64,000 nt of DNA from WRGT01 sp942493035. GTDB lineage: Bacteria; Spirochaetota; UBA4802; UBA5550. The position numbers and the translations under genes were made by a program. Where the stretch lies: NCBI GenBank assembly GCA_942493035.1, contig OW818666.1, positions 1,178,001 to 1,242,000 of the forward strand, given 5' to 3'. Below are positions 24,502-34,241 of the stretch, piece after piece. A model generated the notes under the pieces. That model was not told where the DNA came from and ran no database searches. It worked only from the letters and a program-made list of their open reading frames with translations. The stretch's first letter is position 1; every line of letters begins with the position of its first letter.

Positions 24502-26235
24502 TTAGTATTTCTTTTTACGTCTGGTTTCGCCTGCGGGTTTTCCGGCAAATCCCCTATCTTTTGATGGTTTTTCTCTGTCTGCCCTGGGTCTGTCTGAACC
24601 TTCGCGTCGTGGTCTATCGGAACTCTCGCGTCGTGGTCTGTCTCTTTCAGGTTTATCCTTGGAGTCATTTGCTCTCTGTACAATCGTCTTTCTCTCACCC
24701 TCTTTGTTGTTGAAACTCTTGAGGATGAGTTCGGCGTCTTCAAATGGTACAGTCAGGAAGGAAAAACTCTCCATAACTTTTACATCACTAATGCTGCCTG
24801 CACGGACGGTTGTCTCATTTGTAATCATTTTTATCAATGATCGTGTTGATAAACCATCTTTTACACCGAGTGATACGAAGAGTCTTGATGTACCTTTTCT
24901 ATCGACAGAAACTTCATTTATATTTTTGTACTGTTTTTCGTTCAGCTGATCCTGAAATGAATATTTAAGTATTGCCGCCAGCACTTCAACAGGATCGTTC
25001 TCTTTGAGTATTCCTTCTGCTGTTTTAAGATACTCGGTATGAGTTTTTTCTTCGATTATTTTTAAAACTTCAGCCTGTATTCTTGATCTTTTTATTTTAA
25101 CTATATCAGATGCGCCTGGAATTTTCTCTTTTCTGATTGTTGTTTTTGCTATCTTCTGAATAAACATAAGCTTTCTGTATTCGTCAGGGCTGATAAATGT
25201 TATAGCAATACCTTTCTTTCCTGCACGGCCTGTTCTTCCTATTCTGTGGACATAAGCTTCAGGGTCTTGTGGAAGAGAGTAGTTTATAACGTGAGAAAGG
25301 TTATTAACGTCAATTCCTCTAGCGGCAACATCAGTCGCTACAAGAATACTTGTTCTTCTCTTTTTGAATTTCTCCAGTGTTCTCTCTCTCTGATGCTGAG
25401 AGAGATCTCCATGAATACCTTCTGCACTGTAACCACGATCAACGAGCTTATTTACAAGTTCATCAACTGCAACTTTGGTTCTGCAGAAAACAAGTCCGTA
25501 GAAGTCAATCTCCATATCTATTATACGGCTGAGAGATTCTACTTTATCTGAATTTGAAACTTCAAAATATATCTGATCAGTAAGCTCTGCTGTGAGCTGG
25601 ATATTTTTTGTAATAACAGTTTTAAACTCTTTCATGTGTTTTTTAGCAATTTTTAATATGCTGTCATGCATAGTTGCCGAGAACAAAAGTGTTTTTCTGT
25701 TAGGATTGGTCTTTCTGAGAATCTCTTCAACTTCGTCAATAAATCCCATGTTGAGCATTTCGTCAGCTTCATCAAGAACTACATACGAAACATCGGCAAG
25801 ATCTATACTCTTCCTTTTAATGTGGTCATTGATTCTTCCCGGAGTACCTACAACGATATCAACTCCGCTGTTAAGTTTTCTTATCTGGTCAATTATTGAT
25901 TGTCCGCCGTAAACGGGTATAATCTGCAGTCTTTTTTTACCTTTAAATGAGTTCAATTCTTCTGAAACCTGAATTGCAAGCTCACGTGTAGGGACGAGTA
26001 TAAGGGCCTGTACTTTTTTTGTTCCTGTATAGCTTATGCGTTCAAGTATGGGGAGTCCGAATGCAGCAGTTTTTCCGGTTCCAGTCTGTGCCTGTCCAAC
26101 TATATCTACTTCTTCCTTAAGCAGTATCGGAATAATTTTTTCCTGAATTTCTGTAGGTTCTTCAAAACCCTTTTTTTTCAGCTCTTTGAGTATGTCTTCT
26201 GATAGTCCGAGATCTTTAAATTTTTCTAAGTTCAT
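24502..26235 (-). CDS. deaD: DEAD-box ATP-dependent RNA helicase (DeaD/CshA type)
   Basis: A 577-residue RNA helicase. The core shows AQTGTGKTAAF, PTRELAIQV, TPGR, VLDEADEM, FSATM, ARGID and HRIGRTGRAGKKG. Residues about 430-510 form a DbpA-type RNA-binding domain (RLFVSLGVKDGLSTRSLIKM). The tail is basic and repetitive (DRPRRE repeats, about residues 530-577), as in cold-shock and ribosome-assembly helicases. ATG at 26235, monocistronic. It likely unwinds structured rRNA or mRNA. Confidence 0.92.
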   Translation of the reverse strand: MNLEKFKDLGLSEDILKELKKKGFEEPTEIQEKIIPILLKEEVDIVGQAQTGTGKTAAFGLPILERISYTGTKKVQALILVPTRELAIQVSEELNSFKGKKRLQIIPVYGGQSIIDQIRKLNSGVDIVVGTPGRINDHIKRKSIDLADVSYVVLDEADEMLNMGFIDEVEEILRKTNPNRKTLLFSATMHDSILKIAKKHMKEFKTVITKNIQLTAELTDQIYFEVSNSDKVESLSRIIDMEIDFYGLVFCRTKVAVDELVNKLVDRGYSAEGIHGDLSQHQRERTLEKFKKRRTSILVATDVAARGIDVNNLSHVINYSLPQDPEAYVHRIGRTGRAGKKGIAITFISPDEYRKLMFIQKIAKTTIRKEKIPGASDIVKIKRSRIQAEVLKIIEEKTHTEYLKTAEGILKENDPVEVLAAILKYSFQDQLNEKQYKNINEVSVDRKGTSRLFVSLGVKDGLSTRSLIKMITNETTVRAGSISDVKVMESFSFLTVPFEDAELILKSFNNKEGERKTIVQRANDSKDKPERDRPRRESSDRPRREGSDRPRADREKPSKDRGFAGKPAGETRRKKKY

Positions 26236-26383
26236 CTATTCTTCCTGTTTTATAATATGTCCATGAGAATATAAGGGCTTTAAAATACAATAAGTTTTTA
26301 ATATAAAAAAAAGTGCCTTATATTTACAATAGTATAAGTAAGAGGAAAAACGATAAAAAATATTGTTTTTTAGTGAAGAATAT

Positions 26384-26433
26384 AAAATGTTTCTAACCTG
26401 TAATTATTTAAGAACACAGGGTAGAAACATTTT
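26384..26433 (-). terminator. Terminator after the pit operon
   Basis: A 12-bp inverted repeat (AAAATGTTTCTA / TAGAAACATTTT) with ACCTGT/ACAGGG pairing inside lies just downstream of the phosphate transporter gene on its strand. Confidence 0.55.
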
Positions 26434-26438
26434 AGGAA

Positions 26439-27431
26439 TTAGAAGCTGAAGAATGTAGTTATGTAATAGGTAATCATTGATATTCCTGCTGCTGCCGGAA
26501 TAGTAATAATCCATGCCCATACAATTTTTCCGGCAACTCCCCATTTAACCGCTGATAGACGTTTTAGTGATCCGACTCCAACTATTGCTCCGGTGATTGT
26601 ATGTGTTGTGCTCACAGGTATTCCAAAGAAAGATGCGACAAATAGAGTTATGGCACCTCCTGTTTCTGCACAGAATCCATCAACAGGGCGGAGTTTTGTA
26701 ATTTTATTCCCCATTGTTTTAACAATTCTCCATCCTCCGGAAAGTGTCCCTAGTGCAATTGCTCCGTTACAGGTGATTACAACCCAGAATGGCACTTCAA
26801 AAACCGGTCCAATCAGTCCCTGGCTGAACAGTAAAATCGTTATTATACCCATAGTTTTTTGTGCATCATTACCGCCATGTCCAAGACTGTATGCAGCAGC
26901 TGATATCAGCTGTCCTTTACGGAATAGAACGTCTACGTTTCTGGGGGTACTGTTTTTGAAAATACGGTAAACCAGAACTCCAATTACAATTCCAAGAAGC
27001 ATACCGAGTGTCGGTGATATTATAATAAAAGCCAGTGTTTTGATTAAACCGGAAGCGACGATTGTTCCAGTACCACCTTTTATTATTGCAGATCCGACAA
27101 GACCTCCCATTAAAGCATGTGAGGAGCTGGATGGAATTCCAAACCACCATGTGATAAGATTCCACGCACAGGCCCCGACAAGTGTGGCGAATATAATATG
27201 AGTATCTACGATATTTACATCAATGATTCCTTTCCCGATGGTATCTGCGACATGAAGTTTGAAGAAGAAAAAAGCAATAAAATTGAAAAAAGCAGCCCAG
27301 ACAACAGCGTATTGGGGTGATAGTACTCTTGTTGCCACTACGGTTGCGATAGAATTTGCAGCATCATGAAAACCGTTTAAAAAATCGAAGAAAAGAGCAA
27401 GAGCAATGAGCAATACTACTGTAGTAGTCAT
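26439..27431 (-). CDS. pit: Low-affinity inorganic phosphate transporter (PiT family)
   Basis: A 330-residue membrane protein with two repeats of the PiT signature: GFHDAANSIATVVATRVLSP in the first half and GGNDAQKTMGIITILL in the second. Such proteins move metal-phosphate with H+ or Na+. The length is typical for the short bacterial form. It starts at ATG 27431, 38 bases after the DUF47 gene, its usual partner, and shares an operon with DUF47 and a DedA gene. Confidence 0.92.
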   Translation of the reverse strand: MTTTVVLLIALALFFDFLNGFHDAANSIATVVATRVLSPQYAVVWAAFFNFIAFFFFKLHVADTIGKGIIDVNIVDTHIIFATLVGACAWNLITWWFGIPSSSSHALMGGLVGSAIIKGGTGTIVASGLIKTLAFIIISPTLGMLLGIVIGVLVYRIFKNSTPRNVDVLFRKGQLISAAAYSLGHGGNDAQKTMGIITILLFSQGLIGPVFEVPFWVVITCNGAIALGTLSGGWRIVKTMGNKITKLRPVDGFCAETGGAITLFVASFFGIPVSTTHTITGAIVGVGSLKRLSAVKWGVAGKIVWAWIITIPAAAGISMITYYITTFFSF

Positions 27432-27469
27432 TATTTCACCTCCGTATATGATAGTATTAACATAACTAA

Positions 27470-28087
27470 TTAATTATTCTTTACTGTAATCGAATAAATT
27501 GTTTTCCCTACATGGTCACAAATATCCACAGTGCTTTCAGCTGTTTCATATATCTCTTTCCACTTCATAATATGAATAGGGTCGGTATGATTATCGAAAA
27601 GATCACCAATAGCAGTATCACGCAGCTGGTCGCTGAGGTTTTCAAGTCTGTTTACATCACTGCAGTATATCTGCACGCGGGAGTAATTTTTGGCGTTATC
27701 AAGATTTTTAATAGCGTCACACAGTGAAAGTGCAGACTGTTCAATAAGAACTGAAAATTGCTTTAAAATTGCATCCGGCTTGTTCAGCTTGTATAGTCTC
27801 ATTCTTTTTGTTATAGCATTGATAGAATCGACAACATTATCAATTGCATTGGAAAGCTCGTAAATATCCTCTCTGTCAAATGGTGTTATGAAAGTTTTAT
27901 TCAGCATAACGGATACTTCTCTGCTGATAATATCACCTTCATGCTCGATTCTATGCATTGTAGCGATTGTATCCTCGTTGAAATTTCCTGTCGTAACGAG
28001 TTCGTTAAAAAATTTAGCCGCAGCAAGCATGTTGTCTCCCTGCTGATTGAAAAGTTTAAAAAATTTCATCTCTTTGTGAATAAGCAT
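27470..28087 (-). CDS. DUF47/PhoU-like accessory protein of PiT
   Basis: A 205-residue all-helical protein of the DUF47 family (PhoU-like, Pit accessory). It carries the paired motifs EHEGDIISREV and FDREDIYELSNAIDNVVD, with conserved Glu/Asp that bind metal clusters. It is believed to regulate the adjacent PiT transporter. ATG at 28087 has AAAGGAGT before it. Gene order is dedA-DUF47-pit. Confidence 0.9.
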   Translation of the reverse strand: MLIHKEMKFFKLFNQQGDNMLAAAKFFNELVTTGNFNEDTIATMHRIEHEGDIISREVSVMLNKTFITPFDREDIYELSNAIDNVVDSINAITKRMRLYKLNKPDAILKQFSVLIEQSALSLCDAIKNLDNAKNYSRVQIYCSDVNRLENLSDQLRDTAIGDLFDNHTDPIHIMKWKEIYETAESTVDICDHVGKTIYSITVKNN

Positions 28088-28131
28088 TTAATTACTCCTT
28101 TTCTGAGGTATTATATAATTGGATATAAAAG

Positions 28132-28767
28132 TTATGATACCTTAACAGCTTTAGTTTTTATAAAAAATTTATTTATCAGATATATTGCAAAAATTATAAA
28201 TAATACAAGAAAGAATATCGAAAGGTCTTTGTAGTATCTTTTAAGCAGCTCCTGCTGTGTATATAGAAAATATCCAAGAGCAGCCAGAATTCCGTTCCAG
28301 ATTGCTGATCCTACAGCTGTATAAAAAATAAAATCACGAAGATTCATCTGTGCAACACCGGCGGGAATTGATATCAGGTGTCTTACGCCGGGAACAAGTC
28401 TTCCGATGAAGGTTGAACTCTTTCCGTATTTAATGAAGAATGATTCCGATTTTTCCATGTGTTCTTTGTTTATAAACATCATATGTGCAAGTTTAGTATC
28501 AACAAGAGAATATATAATTTTACGGCCGAGATATTTCGCGAGGAAGTAGTTTATCAATGCACCGAATATGCATCCGAGGGTTGAAAACAATACCACTAAA
28601 AAAATATTCATCTCTCCCTGAGCAGCTTTCCAGGCAGCAGGCGGGACAACAAGTTCAGATGGGACTGGAAGAAAAGTGCTTTCAAGAGTCATGAGAAAAA
28701 GAATTGTAGGGTAGGTTATATTCTCCATATAAAGAGTAATTAAACCGGAAATAAAATTACCAAGCAT
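28132..28767 (-). CDS. DedA-family membrane protein
   Basis: A 211-residue membrane protein of the DedA/VTT family. It shows FLMTLESTFLPVPSELVVPPA at the first re-entrant helix, then a G-x-x-x-G-rich helix with YFLAKYLGR, and FIGRLVPGVRHLISIPAG followed by MNLRDFIFYTAVGSAIW. Members flip lipids such as undecaprenyl phosphate. It lies 44 bases upstream of DUF47, which suggests co-transcription with the phosphate transporter. Confidence 0.88.
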   Translation of the reverse strand: MLGNFISGLITLYMENITYPTILFLMTLESTFLPVPSELVVPPAAWKAAQGEMNIFLVVLFSTLGCIFGALINYFLAKYLGRKIIYSLVDTKLAHMMFINKEHMEKSESFFIKYGKSSTFIGRLVPGVRHLISIPAGVAQMNLRDFIFYTAVGSAIWNGILAALGYFLYTQQELLKRYYKDLSIFFLVLFIIFAIYLINKFFIKTKAVKVS

Positions 28768-28894
28768 TAGTTATCCTCCATTTTTGACACTCTCCTCCGG
28801 CAGGATGTAATTGCAAGAAAATTTATATTTTTTTTATACCTGAACTGTGACTGTTATAATTCGGCGAAGAGCAAATTTACTATCAGTATATGAG

Positions 28895-29013
28895 CAGTAA
28901 TTATTCCTAAATATAATTTTTAGTGCAAAAAACAAATATTATGATCCCCGCCGCCTTCGGCGGCGGGGATCATGGAGCTTTTTTACTTTAGAAAAGTTAA
29001 GTAATAAATATTG
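28895..29013 (+). repeat. Family A palindromic MITE-like element, copy 4
   Basis: A full-length copy with left end CAGTAATTATTCC, perfect core hairpin (extended by GAT/ATC here), CATGGAGCTTTTTT tract and right end TAATAAATATTG. The flanks show no clear target duplication. It lies downstream of hppA and upstream of dedA. Confidence 0.8.
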
Positions 29014-29035
29014 ATTATTTGATATTATTAATAAG

Positions 29036-29063
29036 AAAAGGCTGCCGTTTCCGGCAGCCTTTT
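29036..29063 (-). terminator. Terminator of hppA
   Basis: A perfect 12-bp stem, AAAAGGCTGCCG / CGGCAGCCTTTT, with loop TTTC lies 33 bases after the hppA stop. Runs of A and T at both sides suit termination on either strand. Confidence 0.8.
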
Positions 29064-29095
29064 GTAAAAATCTGATCAGTTAAACTGAAAAGGTT

Positions 29096-31411
29096 TTATA
29101 GTGAAGCCCAAACTATAACTCCTGCGAATACAACAGAAACCATAGTCATAAGTTTTATAAGAATGTTAAGAGCAGGACCAGCTGTATCTTTGAAAGGGTC
29201 ACCAACAGTGTCTCCTGTTACAGCAGCTTTGTGTGCATCATTTTTCTTGCCGCCGAAGTTTCCTTTTTCAATGTGTTTTTTAGCATTATCCCATGCTCCA
29301 CCAGCGTTGTTAAGCATAACCGCAAGAGCAAAACCTGTTGTTAAACCACCAACAAGAAGACCCATAACTCCGGCAACACCAATTGTTACACCTGTTAGGA
29401 TAGGAACAATGATTGCCATAAGTGAAGGAAGAATCATCTCTTTCTGTGCGCCAGCTGTAGATATAGATACACATGAAGCATAGTCAGGTTTTCCTGTTCC
29501 TTCCATGATTCCCGGAATTTCTCTGAACTGACGTCTTACTTCATCAACCATAGCACCTGCAGCTCGTCCAACAGCTTTCATTGACATAGCGCAGAATACG
29601 AATGCCATCATACCACCGAGGAAGAGACCGCAAATGATTTTAGGATTCATAAGTGTAAGGTCATAAGCTGCAGTAAAGTCGGCAATTTTAGCTGCTGAAA
29701 GCTGAACAGCTGTGATTCCTTTTAACTGAAGAGCAGCAATTTTATCTGCATCAAGAACGTCTTTTGAGAACATGTAGTTCCCGACCTGAATCATTTTATC
29801 AGGAGCATCAACTGCAAATCTTCCAAGCCAGATACGAAGCTCTTCGATGTATGCAGATAAAAGCGCCATTGCTGTAAGTGCAGCAGAACCGATTGCAAAA
29901 CCTTTTCCTGTTGCAGCAGTTGTGTTTCCAAGCATATCAAGTGCGTCTGTTCTTTCACGAACGATAGGATCAAGTTTAGCCATCTCAGCGTTTCCACCCG
30001 CGTTATCCGCGATAGGACCGTAAGCGTCAGTAGCAAGTGTGATTCCAAGAGTAGAAAGCATACCTACTGCAGCAAAACCGATACCATAAAGACCTTGTGC
30101 CATATCTGTAAATCCGCCCGCAAAACCGAATGAGCAGAGAATTCCAACAATGATTGTAATAACCGGGATACCTACTGAGTACATACCAACAGCAAGTCCT
30201 TCGATTATAACAGTTGCATGACCCATAGGAGCCTGTGCAGCTATACCTTTTGTAGGTGAGTATTCGTCAGATGTATAGTACTCTGTTGCCTGTCCGATGA
30301 TAAGACCTGCAAGAAGACCAGCTATAACAGAACCGAATATACCCCATGTTATAAAGTTAATATTAGCCATATATGCAAGAGCAGCAAGAATAAGAGCTGA
30401 ACTTACCCATACACCAACGTTAAGAGAGAAAAGAAGGTTTTTCATTGTTGCTTTTTCTTTTGTACGAACAAGGAATATACCTATTATTGAGAATATGATA
30501 CCCATACCTGCAATAACCATAGGAGCAAGAATCGCTCTTAATCCGCCGAATGTAGCAGAGTTCCACTCAACCCATGGAAGAGCAGCTCCAAGACATGCAG
30601 TTGCAAGGATAGATCCGCAGTATGACTCGTAAAGGTCAGCTCCCATACCGGCAACGTCACCTACGTTGTCACCAACGTTATCTGCAATTGTAGCAGGGTT
30701 TCTTGGATCATCTTCAGGAATACCAGCTTCAACTTTACCAACAAGGTCAGCTCCAACGTCAGCTGCTTTTGTAAATATACCGCCACCAACACGAGCAAAA
30801 AGAGCCTGAGTAGAAGCACCCATTCCGAATGTGATCATGGTTGTTGTTATTTCCACATATTTGTGGTGTGTGTCAATTCCGGCAGGAACAATAGTAAGAC
30901 CGATGAATTTTAATCCGCTGGCCATATGATCTGCTGTATAGATAACTTTATCAAGAAGGATATACCATAATGATATATCAAGAAGACCAAAACCAACAAC
31001 TACAAGACCCATAACCGCACCTGAACGGAATGCAACCTGTAGTCCTCTGTTAAGAGACTCGGATGCTCCCTGTGCTGTTCTGTTTGATGCGTTAGTTGCA
31101 GTTTTCATTCCAAGGTATCCGCAGAGACCTGAGAAAAATCCACCTGTAAGGAAAGCGATCGGAACAAAAGGATTCTGGATTCCGAAAAATGCCAGCGCTA
31201 CAAAGATAGCAGCAAGTATCGCAAAAACTATACCAACAACTTTGTACTGACGGTAGAGGTAAGCATATGCCCCTTCTTTAACGTGACCTGCGATTTCGAC
31301 CATTAGATCATTACCCGGATTTGCTTTCATCATCATTTTGTAGAATACATAAGCAAATACCAGAGCGGTGAATGATGCTACTGGTGCGATGTAGAATAAC
31401 ATCTCATTCAT
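29096..31411 (-). CDS. hppA: Membrane-bound pyrophosphatase, K+-dependent type
   Basis: A 771-residue polytopic enzyme (about 16 helices) that couples pyrophosphate hydrolysis to H+ or Na+ pumping. The catalytic loop GGGIFTKAADVGADLVGKVE leads to DDPRNPATIADNVGDNVGD (about residues 225-250). The motif GNTTAATGKGFAIGS has Ala where K+-independent enzymes carry Lys (GNTTKAT), so this is a K+-dependent form. Whether it pumps Na+ or H+ I cannot decide. ATG at 31411 has AAGGAG upstream; an earlier ATG is out of frame. It is monocistronic with its own terminator. Confidence 0.95.
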   Translation of the reverse strand: MNEMLFYIAPVASFTALVFAYVFYKMMMKANPGNDLMVEIAGHVKEGAYAYLYRQYKVVGIVFAILAAIFVALAFFGIQNPFVPIAFLTGGFFSGLCGYLGMKTATNASNRTAQGASESLNRGLQVAFRSGAVMGLVVVGFGLLDISLWYILLDKVIYTADHMASGLKFIGLTIVPAGIDTHHKYVEITTTMITFGMGASTQALFARVGGGIFTKAADVGADLVGKVEAGIPEDDPRNPATIADNVGDNVGDVAGMGADLYESYCGSILATACLGAALPWVEWNSATFGGLRAILAPMVIAGMGIIFSIIGIFLVRTKEKATMKNLLFSLNVGVWVSSALILAALAYMANINFITWGIFGSVIAGLLAGLIIGQATEYYTSDEYSPTKGIAAQAPMGHATVIIEGLAVGMYSVGIPVITIIVGILCSFGFAGGFTDMAQGLYGIGFAAVGMLSTLGITLATDAYGPIADNAGGNAEMAKLDPIVRERTDALDMLGNTTAATGKGFAIGSAALTAMALLSAYIEELRIWLGRFAVDAPDKMIQVGNYMFSKDVLDADKIAALQLKGITAVQLSAAKIADFTAAYDLTLMNPKIICGLFLGGMMAFVFCAMSMKAVGRAAGAMVDEVRRQFREIPGIMEGTGKPDYASCVSISTAGAQKEMILPSLMAIIVPILTGVTIGVAGVMGLLVGGLTTGFALAVMLNNAGGAWDNAKKHIEKGNFGGKKNDAHKAAVTGDTVGDPFKDTAGPALNILIKLMTMVSVVFAGVIVWASL

Positions 31412-32073
31412 TATTCATAACTCCTTAGATTTTTTGAATAAAGAGCAATCTCTTTATTTCTTTTAATAATTGATCGTCCATTACTCATCATTTCAGATTT
31501 TCTTTAACAGTTAACCGGAATTATCTCCCGCGTAACTGGTTCTGCTGAAACTGAAAATCTTGAAATTGAGATAACAGCTTAAAGCTGTTCTGATTATAAA
31601 TAATTATAAATCGTAACCAGAACAATGTTTTTTGGCAGGTATAAGTGACTTTAAATCATAAGTGTCAATTTCTATCCTGCTCTATTCCAAAATAAAAAAT
31701 GTAACTTTTTTTAATTACTAAAGGTTAATTTAAGGTTGTGCTGTCAATAAAAAAATCGGGCATAAAAATAGAAGGATGCAAATAATTGATCGATTTATTT
31801 GCTCTGTGTTTGAAGTGATGAAAAGTAAAACTCTTCCCCATTATGTATAAATAACTATTTCGTGTATCACTGTTTAAAATGCAATAATTTTTTGAAATAG
31901 GATAAAATTATAATTAATATTATTCATAGTGAATTGATTTCATGTAATTATTTATAAACAGAATGTAGAAGTGATTTCCTCCGTTCCAAAAAACGCGGCG
32001 GATATAAGTGACACAGGTTTAGGAGTAAATACGATTTCAGTTGTGAAATATAATAATGAATTAGGCGGTTAAT
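31412..32073. other. Divergent intergenic region between hppA and the amylase gene
   Basis: There are 662 bases with no gene. Near 31965-32035 a CCTCCG...CGGCGGA pairing and the sequence CACAGGTTTAGGAGTAAAT resemble one end of a family B repeat, probably a decayed copy. No recognisable riboswitch or tRNA is present. Confidence 0.35.
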
Positions 32074-33315
32074 ATGGAAGCTAGAGGCAACGGTTACGAT
32101 ATAATACTCCAGGCTTTTCACTGGAATCTTGTTAAGACAAGCGGAGAGGGCACAATAGACGGTTCTGATAAATCATGGTTTCATATACTCCACGATATGG
32201 CCGATCAGATTGCTGAAGCAGGATTTACAGTCGTATATCTCCCCCCTCTCTGGCGTGATGATTCGTTCTGGGAAAACAACGGAAGACGGGGAGGCGGAGA
32301 GGGTTACTTCTGGCACGATTTTGATCTCGATTCCCGTTATGGAACTAAAAACGAACTTAAAGAGCTTGTATCAGTCTTTCATTCGAAGAATATAAAAGTA
32401 ATAGCCGACCTTGTGACCAATCATCGCGACGGGAACAGAATGGAAAAAGATGTCTGGAGTTATCCCGGGCCACACTGGGCAAGGGGCGGAGAGGATGAGG
32501 GTGGAGCTTTTATGGACGGCAGATTCGACCTCAATCTTTCACATCCCGAGGTGCACAAGCGGATAAGAGATGCAATGGATGAGCTCATGGATGATTACGG
32601 TATAGACGGCTGGAGATGGGATTATGTATGGGGCTACGAAGTTCATGCTGTTGTAAGCTGGATCAGGAGCACAGACCGGGTGGAGTACATCTCTATCGGT
32701 GAGTACTGGCAGGATTCTCCGAATATGACCAATGATCCCATGGTAGAGAGATACGGCGGAGATGAATCCGCAAGGATACTCGGATGGGCAAAGGAGAGCG
32801 AGGGTTGCGCTTTTGATATAATTCTGAAAAGAGAGATTCAGACCGCTGATCCGAAAAGACTCCGTTACGGATTGAATACAGGAAAGAGTGCCGATGAGAG
32901 ACGGTCTGTTGTAACTTTTGTTGATAATCATGATATGGGGGCTTCACCATTTTCAACTGCAAACGGCTGGGGGCAGCAGTGCTGGCCCTGTGCTCCATTT
33001 TATAAATCGAAAGCCTATGCGTTTATAATGACAATGCCGGGAACTCCATGCGTGTATTGGCCCGACTTTTTTGACTGGGGGCTTGGAAAGGAGATTGCAG
33101 CCCTTGCAGCATTGAGGAAAAAATGCGGAATCTCATCATCATCTGAATGGATTGATCTATGTGATCATTTTTCAGGTTTTGCAGGAATTGTTCTCAATGA
33201 TAAAGGTGAAGAAGTACTGGCTTTATCCATCGGATCAAACTATTCCGGCCCGGGTACCGGATGGGAAAAAGGATTTGAAAAAGAGGGGGAGTATACCGTC
33301 TGGGTGAAAGTCTGA
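32074..33315 (+). CDS. Cytoplasmic alpha-amylase (GH13)
   Basis: A 413-residue GH13 enzyme without a signal peptide, so it acts inside the cell, probably on glycogen or maltodextrins. Conserved regions are visible: VIADLVTNH, DGWRWDYVWG (nucleophile Asp183), YISIGEYW (acid Glu210) and TFVDNHDMG (Asp287). The overall look (LQAFHWNLVKTSG, YLPPLWRDDSF) recalls the GH13 maltotetraohydrolase/plant-type amylase group, which is short and ends with a small beta domain. ATG at 32074 has AGGCGG upstream. It is monocistronic. Confidence 0.9.
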   Translation: MEARGNGYDIILQAFHWNLVKTSGEGTIDGSDKSWFHILHDMADQIAEAGFTVVYLPPLWRDDSFWENNGRRGGGEGYFWHDFDLDSRYGTKNELKELVSVFHSKNIKVIADLVTNHRDGNRMEKDVWSYPGPHWARGGEDEGGAFMDGRFDLNLSHPEVHKRIRDAMDELMDDYGIDGWRWDYVWGYEVHAVVSWIRSTDRVEYISIGEYWQDSPNMTNDPMVERYGGDESARILGWAKESEGCAFDIILKREIQTADPKRLRYGLNTGKSADERRSVVTFVDNHDMGASPFSTANGWGQQCWPCAPFYKSKAYAFIMTMPGTPCVYWPDFFDWGLGKEIAALAALRKKCGISSSSEWIDLCDHFSGFAGIVLNDKGEEVLALSIGSNYSGPGTGWEKGFEKEGEYTVWVKV

Positions 33316-33405
33316 TATTTAATATTTACATGAAATAATTCATAGTATTCGAATTACAGAATTGATTACCGTATCCAGCAGCATCCTGACGTAGAGACAT
33401 TTCTG

Positions 33406-33437
33406 CCGTAGAGACGCAGCATGCTACGTCTCTACGG
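33406..33437. repeat. Palindrome of the GTAGAGACG type
   Basis: An 11-bp inverted repeat, CCGTAGAGACG / CGTCTCTACGG, with ten bases between lies between the amylase gene and the convergent 46-aa gene. A further copy of GTAGAGAC lies just upstream at about 33391. The motif family is, as far as I recall, common as intergenic repeats in many unrelated bacteria. Confidence 0.6.
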
Positions 33438-33442
33438 TTATG

Positions 33443-33583
33443 CTATTTTTTATTCAGTTCTTTCTGATATGCCTTCCATCCCGGGCACCATTTTGTATGC
33501 CATCTCCAGATTTTTGCCATGATGCTGTCCGGATTTTTTTCCGCTTTTAATCTCATCGAACAGGTTTCACATTTTGCTCCCAT
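33443..33583 (-). CDS. 46-residue Cys/Trp-rich conserved small protein
   Basis: A very short gene that codes for 46 residues: MGAKCETCSMRLKAEKNP, then SIMAKIWRWHTKWCPGWKAYQ and a Lys-rich end. It has the CxxC pair, a third Cys in WCPGW and several Trp. I recognise the pattern from short uncharacterised proteins found in anaerobes. The ATG at 33583 has a GGGGG purine run nine bases upstream. The CxxC and third Cys suggest metal or redox-centre binding; the function is unknown. Confidence 0.75.
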   Translation of the reverse strand: MGAKCETCSMRLKAEKNPDSIMAKIWRWHTKWCPGWKAYQKELNKK

Positions 33584-33752
33584 AATACATTTCCCCCATG
33601 TAGTATTTTTAATCACTTCAGTGACTATTATGCTGAAATCAATTTCAGAATTTATTCAGTAATAACTATTGAATTTTTTTGAGATAAAATCTCTATTACT
33701 CCAGCCGCCGAAAGAATCGATGATATATAATCTTCAACTTTTACATTGAAAA

Positions 33753-34223
33753 TTATATATCCGTGTCGCTGCAATCTTCATTGTCATTTTCCATCAGCTT
33801 TTTGAAGAGCGAGTTCAACTCTCCCCGCAGTCTGATAAAATCGTCAATACTTATCCCGGAGCTGCAGAGCAGTTCCTGTGGAACGGAGAAAGCTTTATTC
33901 TTTAATTCTAAACCTGACTCAGTAAGCTTGATTACCACACTTCGTTCATCGGAACTTGTTCTTTTCCTTGTTATCAATCCCGATGACTCCAGTCTTTTGA
34001 GAAGCGGGGTCAGTGTCCCTGTGTCGAGATAGAGTTTTGAACTGAGCTGTTTAACAGGAATTTCATCCCCTTCCCATAGTACAAGCATAACAAGGTATTG
34101 CGGATATGTCAGTCCCAGGTTGTCCAGCAGCGGCCTGTATTTTTTTGTCACGGCCCGGGAACATGCATACAGCATAAAACATAACTGATTATCCAGTTTA
34201 AGCAGTTCACTCTTATCTTTCAT
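33753..34223 (-). CDS. ohrR: MarR-family organic-peroxide regulator (OhrR type)
   Basis: A 156-residue winged-helix repressor. The N-terminus LDNQLCFMLYACSR carries the single reactive Cys (Cys15) of OhrR proteins, which senses organic hydroperoxides; LTYPQYLVMLVLWE and the HTH VKQLSSKLYLDTGTLTPLLKRLE follow, with the wing RTSSDERSVVIKLT. It lies 18 bases after the glutathione-peroxidase-like gene in one operon. The 42-bp palindrome ahead of that gene is its probable operator. Confidence 0.85.
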   Translation of the reverse strand: MKDKSELLKLDNQLCFMLYACSRAVTKKYRPLLDNLGLTYPQYLVMLVLWEGDEIPVKQLSSKLYLDTGTLTPLLKRLESSGLITRKRTSSDERSVVIKLTESGLELKNKAFSVPQELLCSSGISIDDFIRLRGELNSLFKKLMENDNEDCSDTDI

Positions 34224-34241
34224 AAATATCCTGTTTTAAAT

